Assembly: GCF_003555545.1 (NCBI RefSeq)
Contig: NZ_CP032157.1
Span: 4,220,546 to 4,284,545 of the forward strand
Source of the DNA: Paraflavitalea soli
GTDB lineage: Bacteria; Bacteroidota; Bacteroidia; Chitinophagales; Chitinophagaceae
Length of the DNA: 64,000 bases
Direction: 5' to 3'
The translations under genes were made by a program, and so were the position numbers. The notes under the pieces were generated by a model. The model worked only from the letters and a program-made list of their open reading frames with translations. It searched no databases and had not been told where the DNA came from. Shown piece after piece: positions 45,634 through 56,400 of this stretch (positions are counted from its first letter, which is position 1; each line of letters begins with the position of its first letter).

Positions 45634-47652
45634 TTATTGCTTGCTATCACCTGCACCACCTGGTCGTGCAGCGGGTTTTCTTGCCGGGCTTTTGAGCCTT
45701 ACACCTTTATGCGTTGGTTGTACCTGCCTGATGCTCCCATCAGGGTTAAATTCCATTTTATCAATACATACCTCCCGGTTGTACCCCGCCGCTTTGCCCA
45801 GGTTGATGCCATTGGGATAGGAGAACCGGTGATACACAATATACCACTCATCTTTGCCAGGCACCTGGATCGTAGAATTGTGCCCCGTAGCATAAATACC
45901 CTGCGCCGTATCTTTGGCGATCACCAGGTTATTGGCCGGTACAGTGATTTTCCCAAGCGGGGCATCCGACCTGCCATACCGCACCCGGTAATCAGCATCA
46001 CGCGTATCATTTTCCGACCATAGGAAATAATAGACGCCCTTTCGGTACAGCACATGCGTCCCTTCCCGGAAGCTGCCGTCCGGTGTCAGTATTTGAGTAG
46101 TCCCCGGTTTTATGGAAACCATATCCTCATTCAGTTCTGCCCCCGCCATATAGCCATTGCCCCAGTACAGGTACGACTTGCCTGTCTTTGGATCTGTAAA
46201 CACATCCGGATCTATCTGCTGGCCGCCCTTCACCCCTTCCGGGCGCTGGTCAATAAGCGGTTTGCCCGCATCCACAAAAGGCCCCGTGGGAGCATCACTC
46301 ACCGCCACCCCTATTTTCTGTGCCGCCGTGAAATAATAAAAGTATTTATACTGGCCGTTGATCTTTTTTTCCGTGATCGTGGGTGCCCAGGCATTCCTGT
46401 TGCCCCACCGTACATCCCTGGGCAGGTCAAGGATCACCCCTTCGTCTTTCCATTGTACCAGGTCCGTTGAAGAAAAGGTTTTGAAATAAGTGCCCGACCA
46501 GCCTGTAAAACCATCACTGGTGGGATAGATATAATACTTCTTTGTCTTTTCCGAATACAGGATATCCGGATCAGCATACTTGCCATCCAGTACCGGGTTG
46601 TGCGCACCCTGGAGGCGCACACTGCCCCATTGGGCGTTCAGCCGGTCCGCCTCGGCAGCAGTAATCGAGATAATCGTACCGTGGCGCGGATGGAAATTCA
46701 TCGTTACTCCTTCATCTACTATCTTGAAATGTTCCAGGTCACTCGTTTTCGTAAACTGGTATTTTCCTTTCGTGTACACATCGTACATCAAAATATAATC
46801 GTTGCTGTTGTTGAGTTTGAACACACCGGCCCCTTCCACCGGGTCCGTCGTTTGCTGTATATATTCATCACGCAGCACATAACCTGCTGTGAGTTTGTCA
46901 GACACAGCCACCTTCAGGCCCGCCGTACGGGCTCCCTCCGTCTTAAAGAACAGGTAATACTTACCGTCTTTGTGCACAATGTCGCCATCGATACAAGCCC
47001 CGTTGCCCGGCTCCACAAACAATTGCGTTGGTTCCGTGGCGAGGTCTGTAAAGTCTTTATTGGCATAGGCATAATAGATCTTATCCGGATCATGCCCGTG
47101 TTTCATGGAAAAATAGATCAGGTATCGGTCCGTTGCTGCATCATAAATGGTTTGCGGCGCCCATACGCGCAGCAGGCTGTCATGGCCGGCAAATCGTTGT
47201 TGGATATTTACTACCGCCGAGGTCCAGTGAATGAGGTCCGTCGATTTGAGCAATACCATGGCCCGGTTGGAGTTCCAGCCTTTGGCCGAAACCATATCCG
47301 TAGCAACCAGGTAAAAAGTTTTGTTATCCGCCCCACGCAGTATATGCGGATCACGGACACCGCCGGTAGAACTAATAGCAGAGGAAGCGATGATCGGTTG
47401 ATCACCATTCAGCGCCTGGTAGTGATAACCGTCTTTGCTGAGCGCAAAGCGGATCTGTTCTTCGCTTTTGTCATTGCCTGTAAAATAAGCAAAGAGGTAG
47501 GCCTCGTAGGGAGCTTCATGAGCGGCCTTTTTAGAGGGCCCCTTGTTGTTGGACTGCGCCAGTACTGCTGTCCCCAACAACAGGGCGGTACAAAGACATA
47601 CTATACTTCTCAGGACCATGATAATAAAGGGTAGACTTTTTTTATAGAACAC
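45634..47652 (-). CDS. Bimodular glycoside hydrolase, two family 43-like five-bladed propellers
   Basis: A 672-residue exported protein (signal through VLAQ). Propeller 1 (~48-340) shows D101 in GGVRDPHIL, D224 in CIDGDIVHKDG and E273 in DPVEGAG. Propeller 2 (~350-655) shows D361 in YADPDIL, D481 in IDPDVF and E530 in FREGTHV. Both thus retain the GH43 triad of base, pKa modulator and acid, although the first is more divergent. A short Pro/Arg/Lys-rich tail follows. The family commonly removes arabinofuranosyl or galactosyl units by inversion. The start may instead be Met12 (47619). Confidence 0.9.
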   Translation of the reverse strand: MFYKKSLPFIIMVLRSIVCLCTALLLGTAVLAQSNNKGPSKKAAHEAPYEAYLFAYFTGNDKSEEQIRFALSKDGYHYQALNGDQPIIASSAISSTGGVRDPHILRGADNKTFYLVATDMVSAKGWNSNRAMVLLKSTDLIHWTSAVVNIQQRFAGHDSLLRVWAPQTIYDAATDRYLIYFSMKHGHDPDKIYYAYANKDFTDLATEPTQLFVEPGNGACIDGDIVHKDGKYYLFFKTEGARTAGLKVAVSDKLTAGYVLRDEYIQQTTDPVEGAGVFKLNNSNDYILMYDVYTKGKYQFTKTSDLEHFKIVDEGVTMNFHPRHGTIISITAAEADRLNAQWGSVRLQGAHNPVLDGKYADPDILYSEKTKKYYIYPTSDGFTGWSGTYFKTFSSTDLVQWKDEGVILDLPRDVRWGNRNAWAPTITEKKINGQYKYFYYFTAAQKIGVAVSDAPTGPFVDAGKPLIDQRPEGVKGGQQIDPDVFTDPKTGKSYLYWGNGYMAGAELNEDMVSIKPGTTQILTPDGSFREGTHVLYRKGVYYFLWSENDTRDADYRVRYGRSDAPLGKITVPANNLVIAKDTAQGIYATGHNSTIQVPGKDEWYIVYHRFSYPNGINLGKAAGYNREVCIDKMEFNPDGSIRQVQPTHKGVRLKSPARKPAARPGGAGDSKQ

Positions 47653-47710
47653 TATCAGAAAAAATACCAGCCTGCCAAATGACAGGCTGGTACATTATTA
47701 ACTACTTCTT

Positions 47711-47837
47711 TGTCATTTCGAACGAAGCAAAGCGGAGTGAGAGAGCTGCTATCGAAGCAAACGCCTTCGAAGCAAACCCCTTCGAAGCAAAGGATTGCCG
47801 ACTGCCGATTGCCGATTGCCGATTGCCGACTGCCGAC
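47711..47837 (-). repeat. Composite intergenic repeat, copy 4 (inverted) with 15-bp and 7-bp tandem arrays
   Basis: In plus-strand order: TGTCATTTCGAACGAAGC and GCGGAGTGAGAG (the core, inverted), then about three 15-bp units based on TTCGAAGCAAACGCC (47751-47793), then six heptamers of ATTGCCG/ACTGCCG (47794-47837). It lies in the SusD-GH43 gap within the PUL operon, so it is transcribed. Confidence 0.75.
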
Positions 47838-47845
47838 ATCTTCGA

Positions 47846-49756
47846 CTACTGCTTCGACTCATCAGCTACCGCTTCCTGCCAGGTCTTCCACATTTCTACA
47901 GTAGCGTCGTACCCATTGTAACCGGGATTCTGGTGCAGTTTAGCGCCATTATTGGCATTGATCGCATTCTGTTGCGGAATCGGCCAGTTGATATTGTGCG
48001 GTGCAAGAGTATAAGAACGACCCTTCACCACCACTTTACCCTTATTGTAATAGTTATTATAAGCCGTTATGCGATTGAACCAATAGCTCTTTTGCTCCAG
48101 CGTGGGTACTGTATACGTGTTGCCCCACTCGTCCGCCTTGCCGCTCAGCGCCAGGCAATACGATACACGGCTCATTTCTGTAAAACGCCATTCTTCCATA
48201 TTCAACTCCCGCGCACGCTCGTCCATGATCTCGCCAATGCCAACCGTGGTATACAGCTGCGTACAGCCGGCACGTTGACGTACCTTATTCACATCCGCTA
48301 CAGCTTGATCAGCCTGCCCGTTGTAAAACTTGGCTTCAGCGCGCAACAGGTAGGTTTCTGCCAGGCGGAAACAATAGAGGTCGCCGGCGCCGCCACGGTG
48401 GTTCACTTCAGTCTGAGACCCTGTTTCAAGAGGATCTTCAATATAATATTTGTAGTGCGGCCAGTCAAACCAGTTACGAACCGTATCCGCGCACAGGATC
48501 TTTGCACCATCATACAACCGCAGGTTCTTGCCATACCAGGCAGGCACTGTTACATCGTTATACTTGAGCGAATCCATCCTTGCCCAGTTGCCCACCGTGC
48601 TGTTGTGGCGCAGGTCACCCGCATCATTTACACCGTTCACAAACCATACATCATTGGTCGCATAATAAGTAGGACGAATATGCGCAATACCCCTGCCTAT
48701 CCCGCGCATATAATCCGTAGCCTCCCGATAGTTGCCACTGTTCTTAGCTATATATTTTATAGCCTGCTGTCCACCCGGTGTAGTCGTTTGGTTATTGTCC
48801 AGGAAGGGCAGCCAGTTACGCATCGAGTTCATCTTCACCATCGACTGCGTTCCATTTCGGTTAGGCATCACCAATATCACTTCTTTGTTGGCTGCGATCG
48901 CCTTGTTTTCCGGGCGATGCAGGTCCCAGATCACATTGCGCGTGATGGGCCATACAGCCGGATAAGGATTGATGAAGGAACCGAAATTGTTTGTCATCAA
49001 CGAATAACCTGAACTGTTGATCAGGATATCAGCCTGATCGATCGCTTTCTGCCACTGACCCGTTGCCAGGTAACACTTGATCAGCAACTGGCGGCAGGCC
49101 CCTTTGTTGACCAGGCCAATGAGGTTGGCGCTCGTCTGCGCAGGCACATATTCCACTGCTTTTTCCATATCCAACGTGATCATTTTCAGTATCTCTTCAC
49201 GTGGCGTACTCTTATAGTTCAGCTTGGGCGAAGCCAGGATCTTCGTTACCAGCGGCACATCTTTAAACTCGAAAGCAAGCGCCAGGTATCGGTAGGCGCG
49301 ATGGAATAGCGCACGGCCAATATAGCCTACTTTGGTAACCGAATCGAGGTCCGGCACTTTGTCAATATACGTCAGGATCGTATTGGCATATTTAATACCG
49401 TTGTACGTCTCATTCCAGAAATAATAGTTGCGTTCTGCATAATCATTAGGCGTCAACCGCGTAGCAATGTCTGCATAGATATTGCCATCGTCCGTCTTAC
49501 TGGCCACTGCCACATCCGAAAACATATATTCCGTACTGATGGGCAAACCCAGATCCTGGTACGAAAAGTACGTCCAGTAAGAACGCAGGTGCCGGTCACA
49601 GGTAGCCATGGCTGCATCCAGACCACCTTTTGTATTGAATGTTTCATCCGGAATGTAGAATGACAACGGATCCGGTTGCAGGTAAGATTTGCTACAGGAA
49701 GACAGCCCCGCCATCACACCTGAGAACAGTATTATTTTAAATAGATTCTTTTTCAT
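47846..49756 (-). CDS. SusD/RagB-family surface lipoprotein
   Basis: A 636-residue protein with lipobox LSSC (Cys21). The RagB-type TPR segments are clear: YIGRALFHRAYRYLALAFEFKDVPLV, YCFRLAETYLLRAEAKFYNGQADQAVADVNKVRQRAG and a C-terminal ERARELNMEEWRFTEMSRV. It forms the glycan-binding lid of the SusC encoded 12 bp upstream. Confidence 0.95.
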   Translation of the reverse strand: MKKNLFKIILFSGVMAGLSSCSKSYLQPDPLSFYIPDETFNTKGGLDAAMATCDRHLRSYWTYFSYQDLGLPISTEYMFSDVAVASKTDDGNIYADIATRLTPNDYAERNYYFWNETYNGIKYANTILTYIDKVPDLDSVTKVGYIGRALFHRAYRYLALAFEFKDVPLVTKILASPKLNYKSTPREEILKMITLDMEKAVEYVPAQTSANLIGLVNKGACRQLLIKCYLATGQWQKAIDQADILINSSGYSLMTNNFGSFINPYPAVWPITRNVIWDLHRPENKAIAANKEVILVMPNRNGTQSMVKMNSMRNWLPFLDNNQTTTPGGQQAIKYIAKNSGNYREATDYMRGIGRGIAHIRPTYYATNDVWFVNGVNDAGDLRHNSTVGNWARMDSLKYNDVTVPAWYGKNLRLYDGAKILCADTVRNWFDWPHYKYYIEDPLETGSQTEVNHRGGAGDLYCFRLAETYLLRAEAKFYNGQADQAVADVNKVRQRAGCTQLYTTVGIGEIMDERARELNMEEWRFTEMSRVSYCLALSGKADEWGNTYTVPTLEQKSYWFNRITAYNNYYNKGKVVVKGRSYTLAPHNINWPIPQQNAINANNGAKLHQNPGYNGYDATVEMWKTWQEAVADESKQ

Positions 49757-49768
49757 TGCTCAAATCGT

Positions 49769-52700
49769 TTAGAAGGTTGCATTTAATCCAAAAGTAAAGA
49801 TCCTGGGGGCCATACCCGACCGGAAGATCTGTCCCGCATCGCCGCTCGTATTGAAGGTTTCCATATCGCCATAGTGCCAATCTTTCTCCTTCGTCCAAAG
49901 CGCTACGTTACGCACACTGGCAAATACCTTTATTTTCTCAACGCCGACCTTTGACAACAGTTTTTTATCCAGCGTGTATCCCACCGTTACGTTTTCCAGG
50001 CGGATGAAGCTACGGTCATACAATTTGCCGGGTGCATTTGAACCCGTACCTACAGGACCTCTCGCATCCAAACGGGCATAGCTATTCGTAGGATTATCCA
50101 GCGTCCAGTATTCTTTTTTCCATTGGTTCGCCTGGTTCGTCACCAGCGAAGTACCATTGTCCTGGTTCAGGTAAATACCCACCAGGCTCTTATGGCCCCA
50201 ATAAGAATACATGTTGAACGAGAAGTTGAAATTCTTATACGTGAAATCATTCCTCATCGACCACATGATCGGAGGCGCTGTTTGTCCCAGGAACTCCTTA
50301 TCGTTGTCATTATAATAAGACGAGAGAGCTGGGTTGGTCGCATTTACTTTGTCATCAGCCGTGTAGTTGTTGGCTACTTTGGGATCACCGGGGCGTTGGT
50401 TATAGATAGCCGCTTCTGCTACTTCGTTTTTCTGCCAGATACCAGTTACCCGGTAGTTCCAGATCGTGCTGATCGGCTGACCAATAAACCAGTTATTAGG
50501 TATTACATCCCTTTCTCTGGTAGAGATCACATTGCCCTGACCATCCAGGATGTCCTGGTACTCATAGTACAGGTGCTTGATCGTGTTCTTGTATTTGGAA
50601 AAACCAAAAGTCGTATTCCAGGAGAAATCGCGGTTCTTGATGTTCACCGTATTGATGCTCAGCTCAAAACCCCTGTTGTCCACTTTACCAAGGTTCGTAG
50701 TGATGCTGGAAAAACCAGTGAAATCAGGCAGCGTACGGTTCATGATCATCGCCACCGTAGGCGTAATATAATAATCGATGCTACCCGTGATGCGGTCGTT
50801 CAGGAATCCGAAATCGAGGCCCACGTTGAATGACTCTGTTTTTTCCCAGGTCAGGTTGTTGTTCGCCAACCGGTTCATAAACAGGTACAGGAATTCTTTC
50901 AGGTTACCGCCATTATCGAGGTAGCCCATTGTACCGCCGCCACCAACAGTCAGGTTGGCCACCGCAGTATAAGGATCCGCCAATGAGCGGTTACCGTTCT
51001 GTCCCCACGATGCACGCAGTTTACCCGTGCTCATAGGCTCCCATTTGAAGAAGCTTTCATTCGAGAACGTCCAGGCACCTGCAATGGAAAAGAAGTTGGC
51101 GCGGGGATTGGAATTACCAAAGGCAGAATAACCATCCCGGCGGAAAGAGGCCGTCAGCATATAGCGGTCATCGAATGAATAGAACAACCGCGCCAGCATA
51201 CCATCCGCCGTTTCCTTCGTGTCTTCCGAATCAAAAGTACTTCTTGCCTTGTCCCCGTTCTGCGTTTCATGCAGTCCAAGCGCGTCACTCGGCAGGATAT
51301 TGCGTGCTTCTATCCGGTCCTTCCAGGATTGACGGTTCTCCGCTTCCTGTACCAGCGTCACCGCTACACGGTGCTTCTTGGCAAAAGTGTGTTCCCAGTT
51401 GATCGTATTGTTGAGCGACCAGTCGAAACGTTGCGTCTGCTCGCGGTTCACCAGGCCATTGTTCGCTGTCCAGTCAGGATGCCTGGCCGATTCGAAATAA
51501 CGGTCACGGAATGTTTGGTACCGCGGAGAAGCGTTGAAAGAGTAAGTAATATTGAAAGGCAGTTTTACCTTGGCGTTCAGGATAGCATTGAATACCGTGT
51601 ATCCTTTATCCAGGTCCATATACTGGCGGTCAAAGTCGTAGTTATAGCCCAGGTTATTCGTACTGCCATCACCTTGTGGATGCCAGGCCAGCCTGCCATC
51701 GGGCAGGTAATAGTTGGCAAAAGGTGAATTGCGCAGCGATTGTTTTTGCCAATCTACCGCCAGGTTGCCATCCGTACGGTTCTGGAAGTTGATGTTACCG
51801 CCTACTTCCAGCCATTTGGCGATCTTGCCTTCCACCTTCATATTGGCGCGGATAGCCTTATAATCATCCCCGCGGATCGGGCCCTGGTTGCTGAGGTAAC
51901 CGAGCGACATATAATAGTTCATATTGTCGCTGGCGCCGGAGGCACTGAGGTTATAATCCTGGTTGATGCCCGTACGGAAAGAATGATCCTGCCAGTTGTA
52001 GGTCTTACCCGCCACATAATTGTTCAATGTTACATCCGACATCGCCAGGCGCTTGCCATAGATCGAAACATCATTGTCAGTAGGCAGGTTGGTACTATAG
52101 GCTCTCCACTGGTCGATCGTAATGCCATATTTGGCCAGGTTCTCAGGTGTTGGGTTTTCAAAGTAACCCGGCCTTTTATTAGTACCCCAGCCAGATAACG
52201 GAACCTGGTAGGCTTCATATTGACCCGTCGCTGCGTTTACCCCAAAGGTGGCCGCCTTATACCAGTCTTCCCGGTACTGAATATAACCTTCAGGACCAAA
52301 TACGTCCCGGTTACCGGCCTTGGTAGAGATACCCAGGTTGCTCGTGAAGTTGATCCTCGGTTTACCTTTCTGCCCTCTCTTTGTAGTAATGATCAGTACA
52401 CCATTGGCCGATTTGGCGCCATATACCGCAGCCGCCGAGGCATCTTTCAACACGTCAATCTGCGCAATATCATCCGGGTTGATCTCCGACAGTTCCCCGT
52501 AGAAGATCATACCATCCAGTACCAGCAACGGGTCATTGTGCCCGGCATCCGTATATACCGAACGCTGACCGCGGATCTGGATAGAGCCGCCGCCCTTACC
52601 GTTGGGATCGAGGCCTACGCTCAGACCGGGTGTTCCCCGCACGATATCCTGTACCGTATTTGGGTTCTGGTCCGCAATCTTATCCGGACGTATCTGCGTA

Positions 52701-53110
52701 ATGGCGCCGGTAAGGTCCTTTTTGCGGGCCTGGCCGTAACCGATCACCACCACTTCGTTCAGCGATTGGTTCGTTACCTCCAGCCGCAGCGATAGGTCGC
52801 CCGTAGCGGGAACAGTAACAGTTTGCGTAACATAACCGGTGAACGAGAAGGAAAGCTTGCTGTTGACAGCAGCTTCCAGTGTAAAATGGCCCTTGTCATT
52901 GGTAGATGTTCCCGTTGTTTTACCGGCTAATGTGACAGAAACACCCTGCAGCGGTAGGTTGGTAGAAGCATCTGTGACAGTGCCGGAAACCTGCCGGTCC
53001 GTTTGTGCCAGCATCGTCAGTGGCGCTAAAAACAAGGCTGCCAGGACCAGGGCAATCATACCGGGTCTTGGTTTAACAAGCGTTTGCATAAAGCATTTAG
53101 TTTTTTTCAA
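49769..53110 (-). CDS. SusC/RagA-family TonB-dependent outer-membrane transporter
   Basis: A 1113-residue protein. Signal to about residue 36 (MLAQ), then the CarboxypepD_reg-like domain (VSGTVTDASTNLPLQGVSVTLAGKTTGTSTNDKGHF...), then LNEVVVIGYGQARKKDLTGAI and a plug with QDIVRGTPGLSVGLDP and PDDIAQIDVLKDASAAAVYGAKSANGVLIITTKRG. The barrel ends IFTFGLNATF with a C-terminal Phe. First gene of the leftward PUL operon. Confidence 0.96.
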   Translation of the reverse strand: MKKTKCFMQTLVKPRPGMIALVLAALFLAPLTMLAQTDRQVSGTVTDASTNLPLQGVSVTLAGKTTGTSTNDKGHFTLEAAVNSKLSFSFTGYVTQTVTVPATGDLSLRLEVTNQSLNEVVVIGYGQARKKDLTGAITQIRPDKIADQNPNTVQDIVRGTPGLSVGLDPNGKGGGSIQIRGQRSVYTDAGHNDPLLVLDGMIFYGELSEINPDDIAQIDVLKDASAAAVYGAKSANGVLIITTKRGQKGKPRINFTSNLGISTKAGNRDVFGPEGYIQYREDWYKAATFGVNAATGQYEAYQVPLSGWGTNKRPGYFENPTPENLAKYGITIDQWRAYSTNLPTDNDVSIYGKRLAMSDVTLNNYVAGKTYNWQDHSFRTGINQDYNLSASGASDNMNYYMSLGYLSNQGPIRGDDYKAIRANMKVEGKIAKWLEVGGNINFQNRTDGNLAVDWQKQSLRNSPFANYYLPDGRLAWHPQGDGSTNNLGYNYDFDRQYMDLDKGYTVFNAILNAKVKLPFNITYSFNASPRYQTFRDRYFESARHPDWTANNGLVNREQTQRFDWSLNNTINWEHTFAKKHRVAVTLVQEAENRQSWKDRIEARNILPSDALGLHETQNGDKARSTFDSEDTKETADGMLARLFYSFDDRYMLTASFRRDGYSAFGNSNPRANFFSIAGAWTFSNESFFKWEPMSTGKLRASWGQNGNRSLADPYTAVANLTVGGGGTMGYLDNGGNLKEFLYLFMNRLANNNLTWEKTESFNVGLDFGFLNDRITGSIDYYITPTVAMIMNRTLPDFTGFSSITTNLGKVDNRGFELSINTVNIKNRDFSWNTTFGFSKYKNTIKHLYYEYQDILDGQGNVISTRERDVIPNNWFIGQPISTIWNYRVTGIWQKNEVAEAAIYNQRPGDPKVANNYTADDKVNATNPALSSYYNDNDKEFLGQTAPPIMWSMRNDFTYKNFNFSFNMYSYWGHKSLVGIYLNQDNGTSLVTNQANQWKKEYWTLDNPTNSYARLDARGPVGTGSNAPGKLYDRSFIRLENVTVGYTLDKKLLSKVGVEKIKVFASVRNVALWTKEKDWHYGDMETFNTSGDAGQIFRSGMAPRIFTFGLNATF

Positions 53111-53492
53111 AATGGTAATTACAGTTTTCGTTTGTTGACCGGATCGTTGCTATCATGGCAGGTCCGGCAGAGAATATACTTATATAAAAGAAAAAAAGAT
53201 TTGACCAATTGATCAAGGAGGAAGAAAAGGTGAGTAAAAAACGGGTTGTTGATAAAGGCGCTGGGGCCGATCCAATATGTTTGATCTTTTCATATACGCA
53301 AGCGATTTAGGGGTGTCCCGAAGAGCATAGGTGTAGATGCGATTCAATCGTTAAATCGATCACAATTTAATAGCAACCAAACGCGAATATAGGGGGGCTA
53401 TTTTGATAAAAAGGGGGCATTCTTGCTTGTTGACATACTTCAAAACTACGTCATTATATTATAAAATATTGACAATCAATAAATAGGATCTT
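53111..53492 (-). other. Intergenic leader between the hybrid sensor and SusC, no gene seen
   Basis: 382 bp of AT-rich sequence. One -7-like box TAGTTTTG lies at 53441-53448 on the minus strand, which would give a leader of about 330 nt. An imperfect palindrome TTGACCAATTGATCAA is at 53201-53216. Binding sites for the hybrid sensor are expected in this region but cannot be identified by eye. Confidence 0.45.
53441..53448 (-). promoter_or_regulatory. Possible TAgtTTTG -7 box for the PUL SusC
   Basis: The only TAnnTTTG match in the SusC upstream region on the minus strand. A TTG occurs 24 bp further upstream, longer than the usual spacer. Confidence 0.35.
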
Positions 53493-56400
53493 TTACCGGG
53501 CAGGTTCGTCCCGTTTCACCACCTTCTCGTTGAGCTGGTATTGCTTGCCCATATACCGGCGGTATTTTTCAATATAGGCAGATGGCTTCATGCCAAACAG
53601 GCTGGTAAAATGCTTACGGAAATGTTTAATATCACTGATCCCTACCATAAAAGCTGTCTCAGATATATTATAATTGGTATTAATAAATAATTCTGCCGCC
53701 TTGCGCAGCCGGATGAACCGCACAAAAGCATTCGCAGGCTGCCCCGATACTGCCTTGATCTTTTTGTTCATTTTTGAATAACTCATACCCAGTTCCCTGG
53801 CCAGCGTCACGATCGAGAATTGGTCATCGTCGAGATGCGCTTCCACAATGCCGATACAATTGTCCAGGAACTCCTTGTAATCCGTCGATATCTTGTAAGG
53901 ATTGTGCTGGAAAGTGATCTCATTATAAAAGTATTTCTGCAGGTTGTTCCGGCTTCTCAACAGCGCAGCTACCCGGGCTATCAGCAGGTCTTTCTCAAAG
54001 GGCTTGGAAATATAATCGTCGGCCCCTCCTTCTACCCCCCGCAGCCTGGCTTCTGTGGAAGCATTACCCGTTACCAGTATCACCGGAATATGCCCCAGCG
54101 CGCTATCTCCCTTGATCCGCTGGCAAAGTTCTATGCCCGTCATCTCCTGCATCACCACATCACTGATAATAATATCCGGCTGGTACTGGTGCGCCATTGT
54201 AAGCGCTTCCTCCCCGCTTTGAGCTTCATACACCGAAAACTGTCCCTTGAACAGTTGCCGGATATATTGCCGTATCTCTGCATTGTCATCCACCACCAGG
54301 ATACTCCGGCTTTCCGTAGTGAGCGGCGTATGAGCCTGTTGCAACTCCTCGTCATCCTCTTCCCCGGCCGTTGCTTCCGGCAGCTCCTCGATGATAGCAT
54401 TACTTTCTACCCGTTCTTCCACGATCTCCTGGCCGGCCAGGTGCTCCACCCCCAACGGCAACTGCACAAAGAACGCAGTTCCCACCCCGGCTTCCGTAGT
54501 ATAGTCGATCACCCCCTTATGCGCTTGCACGAAATGCTTTACCAAAAACAGGCCGATACCAAACCCCGCCTTCGCTGTATTGGCCTGGTAAAACCTTTCA
54601 AACAGCTTTTCCCGCGCATGCCGCGGTATGCCGGGACCGCTGTCCCTGATCTCGATCCGCACACACCCTTCTTCCACCGTTACATGAAACCACACTTTCC
54701 CCTCATTGGGTGTATACTTAAAGGCATTCGACAACAGGTTATAAAAGATTACTTCCAGTTTTTCCCGGTCCGCATAAATGACCAGTTCCTCCTCATCATC
54801 CAGGAACAACTGGTATTCGATCTTTTTCGCCTTGGCCACCTGCGTAAATGAGTTGTAAACTTCTTTCGTGAGCGCCGTCAGGTCTATCTTCGAGATCTTG
54901 AGCCTGTCCAGTTCACTGTCAGCCTTTTGAAACAACAACAGCTGGTCCACCAGGCGCAGCATCCGGCCCGCATTCTGGTAGATCAGCCGCAGGTCTGCCG
55001 TATTCGTTCCCCCCTCTTTGTTCTTGATGAGGTCCTTGATAGGATTCAACACCAGCGTCAGCGGTGTCCTGAATTCGTGCGAGATATTTGTAAAAAAAGC
55101 CTCTTTTTTATGATTGAGCTCCCGCTCCTTTTCATTGATCACTCTTTGCGCTTCCAGCTCAGCCTCTCCTTTTTCCTTTTCCGCTTTGGCCAGCTCCAGT
55201 TCCGTTTCACTGCGTTGCCGCTCCGCCTTTTCCAATCCCAGCAAGGCCTCACTTTTTTCTCTTTCCGCACGTTCATTGTCCCCGTTCAGCCTGGCGATCT
55301 GCACCTGGTATTCCAGGCGCGTTTGCCGCGCTTTATAAGTTAAATAGAGGTATAAAACACCTATCCCAATGCAGGCATACAACAGGAAAGCCCACCAGGT
55401 GCGATACCAGGGTGGCAGCACCGTGATCTGAATGATCGTTTGCCGCGTATTCCATACACCCGCTGCATTCGTCGATTTGATATACAGCGTATAGCTGCCT
55501 TCCCGCAGGTTCGTATAGTTGGCCGTTCTGATCTTACTCGTATAGTTCCAGTCCTTATCCCATCCATCCAGGAAATAGCCGTACCTGATCTTTCCAGGCG
55601 AAGAATATTCCAGCGCCGCAAAATCAACCGACACCACCGCCTTATTATAAGGTATGTGAAGGCTGCTGATATGATGGTCACTGATGCCATTTATATAGCC
55701 ATCTTCATCCGATACAAGACGGTTGTTCACCCGCAGCCCCGTAATGAGTACCGGCGGCATGAAATTGCGGGGTGCAATATTGCCCGGATCAAACAACACA
55801 AACCCATTAATGCTGCCAAAGACCAGTTCGCCGGAACGCAACCGCAGCGCAGCACTGTAAATAAACTGGTTGCTCGGCAATCCATCACTCTGGTAATAAT
55901 TCGTAAACTTCTTTTGCGTCGCGTTGAAACACGAAAGCCCATTGAACGTACTCAACCAAAGATCGCCCCGCCCGTTTTCCGAAATGTTCAATACAGAATT
56001 GTTGCACAGACCGTCCGCATCACCATACCGCGCGATGACCTTTCCCCCTGCCCGGTCAAACAGTACGATCCCCCCGCCTTCAGTACCCAGCCAGCAATTC
56101 CCCTGTTTATCCTCATAAATAGCCCGCACTGGTTTCCCTATTTCAAAGTACTGGTGCTTTTTATTTTGCCGGTCGATCCTGATCAACTGGTGCGAATTAC
56201 CAGCCCACAACACCCCATTCCTATCTTCCAGGATAGAAATAAGATCATACAACACCTGGCCGAATACTTCAAACCGGTTGGCCTTTTCATCATACCGGTA
56301 TAATTTTCCACTGCCAAAGCTCGTAGCCCACAGCGTATTTTCGTGGTCCATACACAACTTCCATACATTCCTGTTCTCAATACCCGTGCTATCGTTTACA

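Noticed and set aside
46600-47634. 344-residue open frame on the plus strand
   Set aside because: It lies wholly antisense to the GH43 gene and has no domain; such frames arise from the codon bias of the real gene. The same applies to long plus-strand frames at 47795-49012, 50123-50833, 53820-54851, 55440-56303 and 60596-61489.
47751-47837. CRISPR-like array
   Set aside because: Units are 7 and 15 bp with no spacers, and no cas genes are present.
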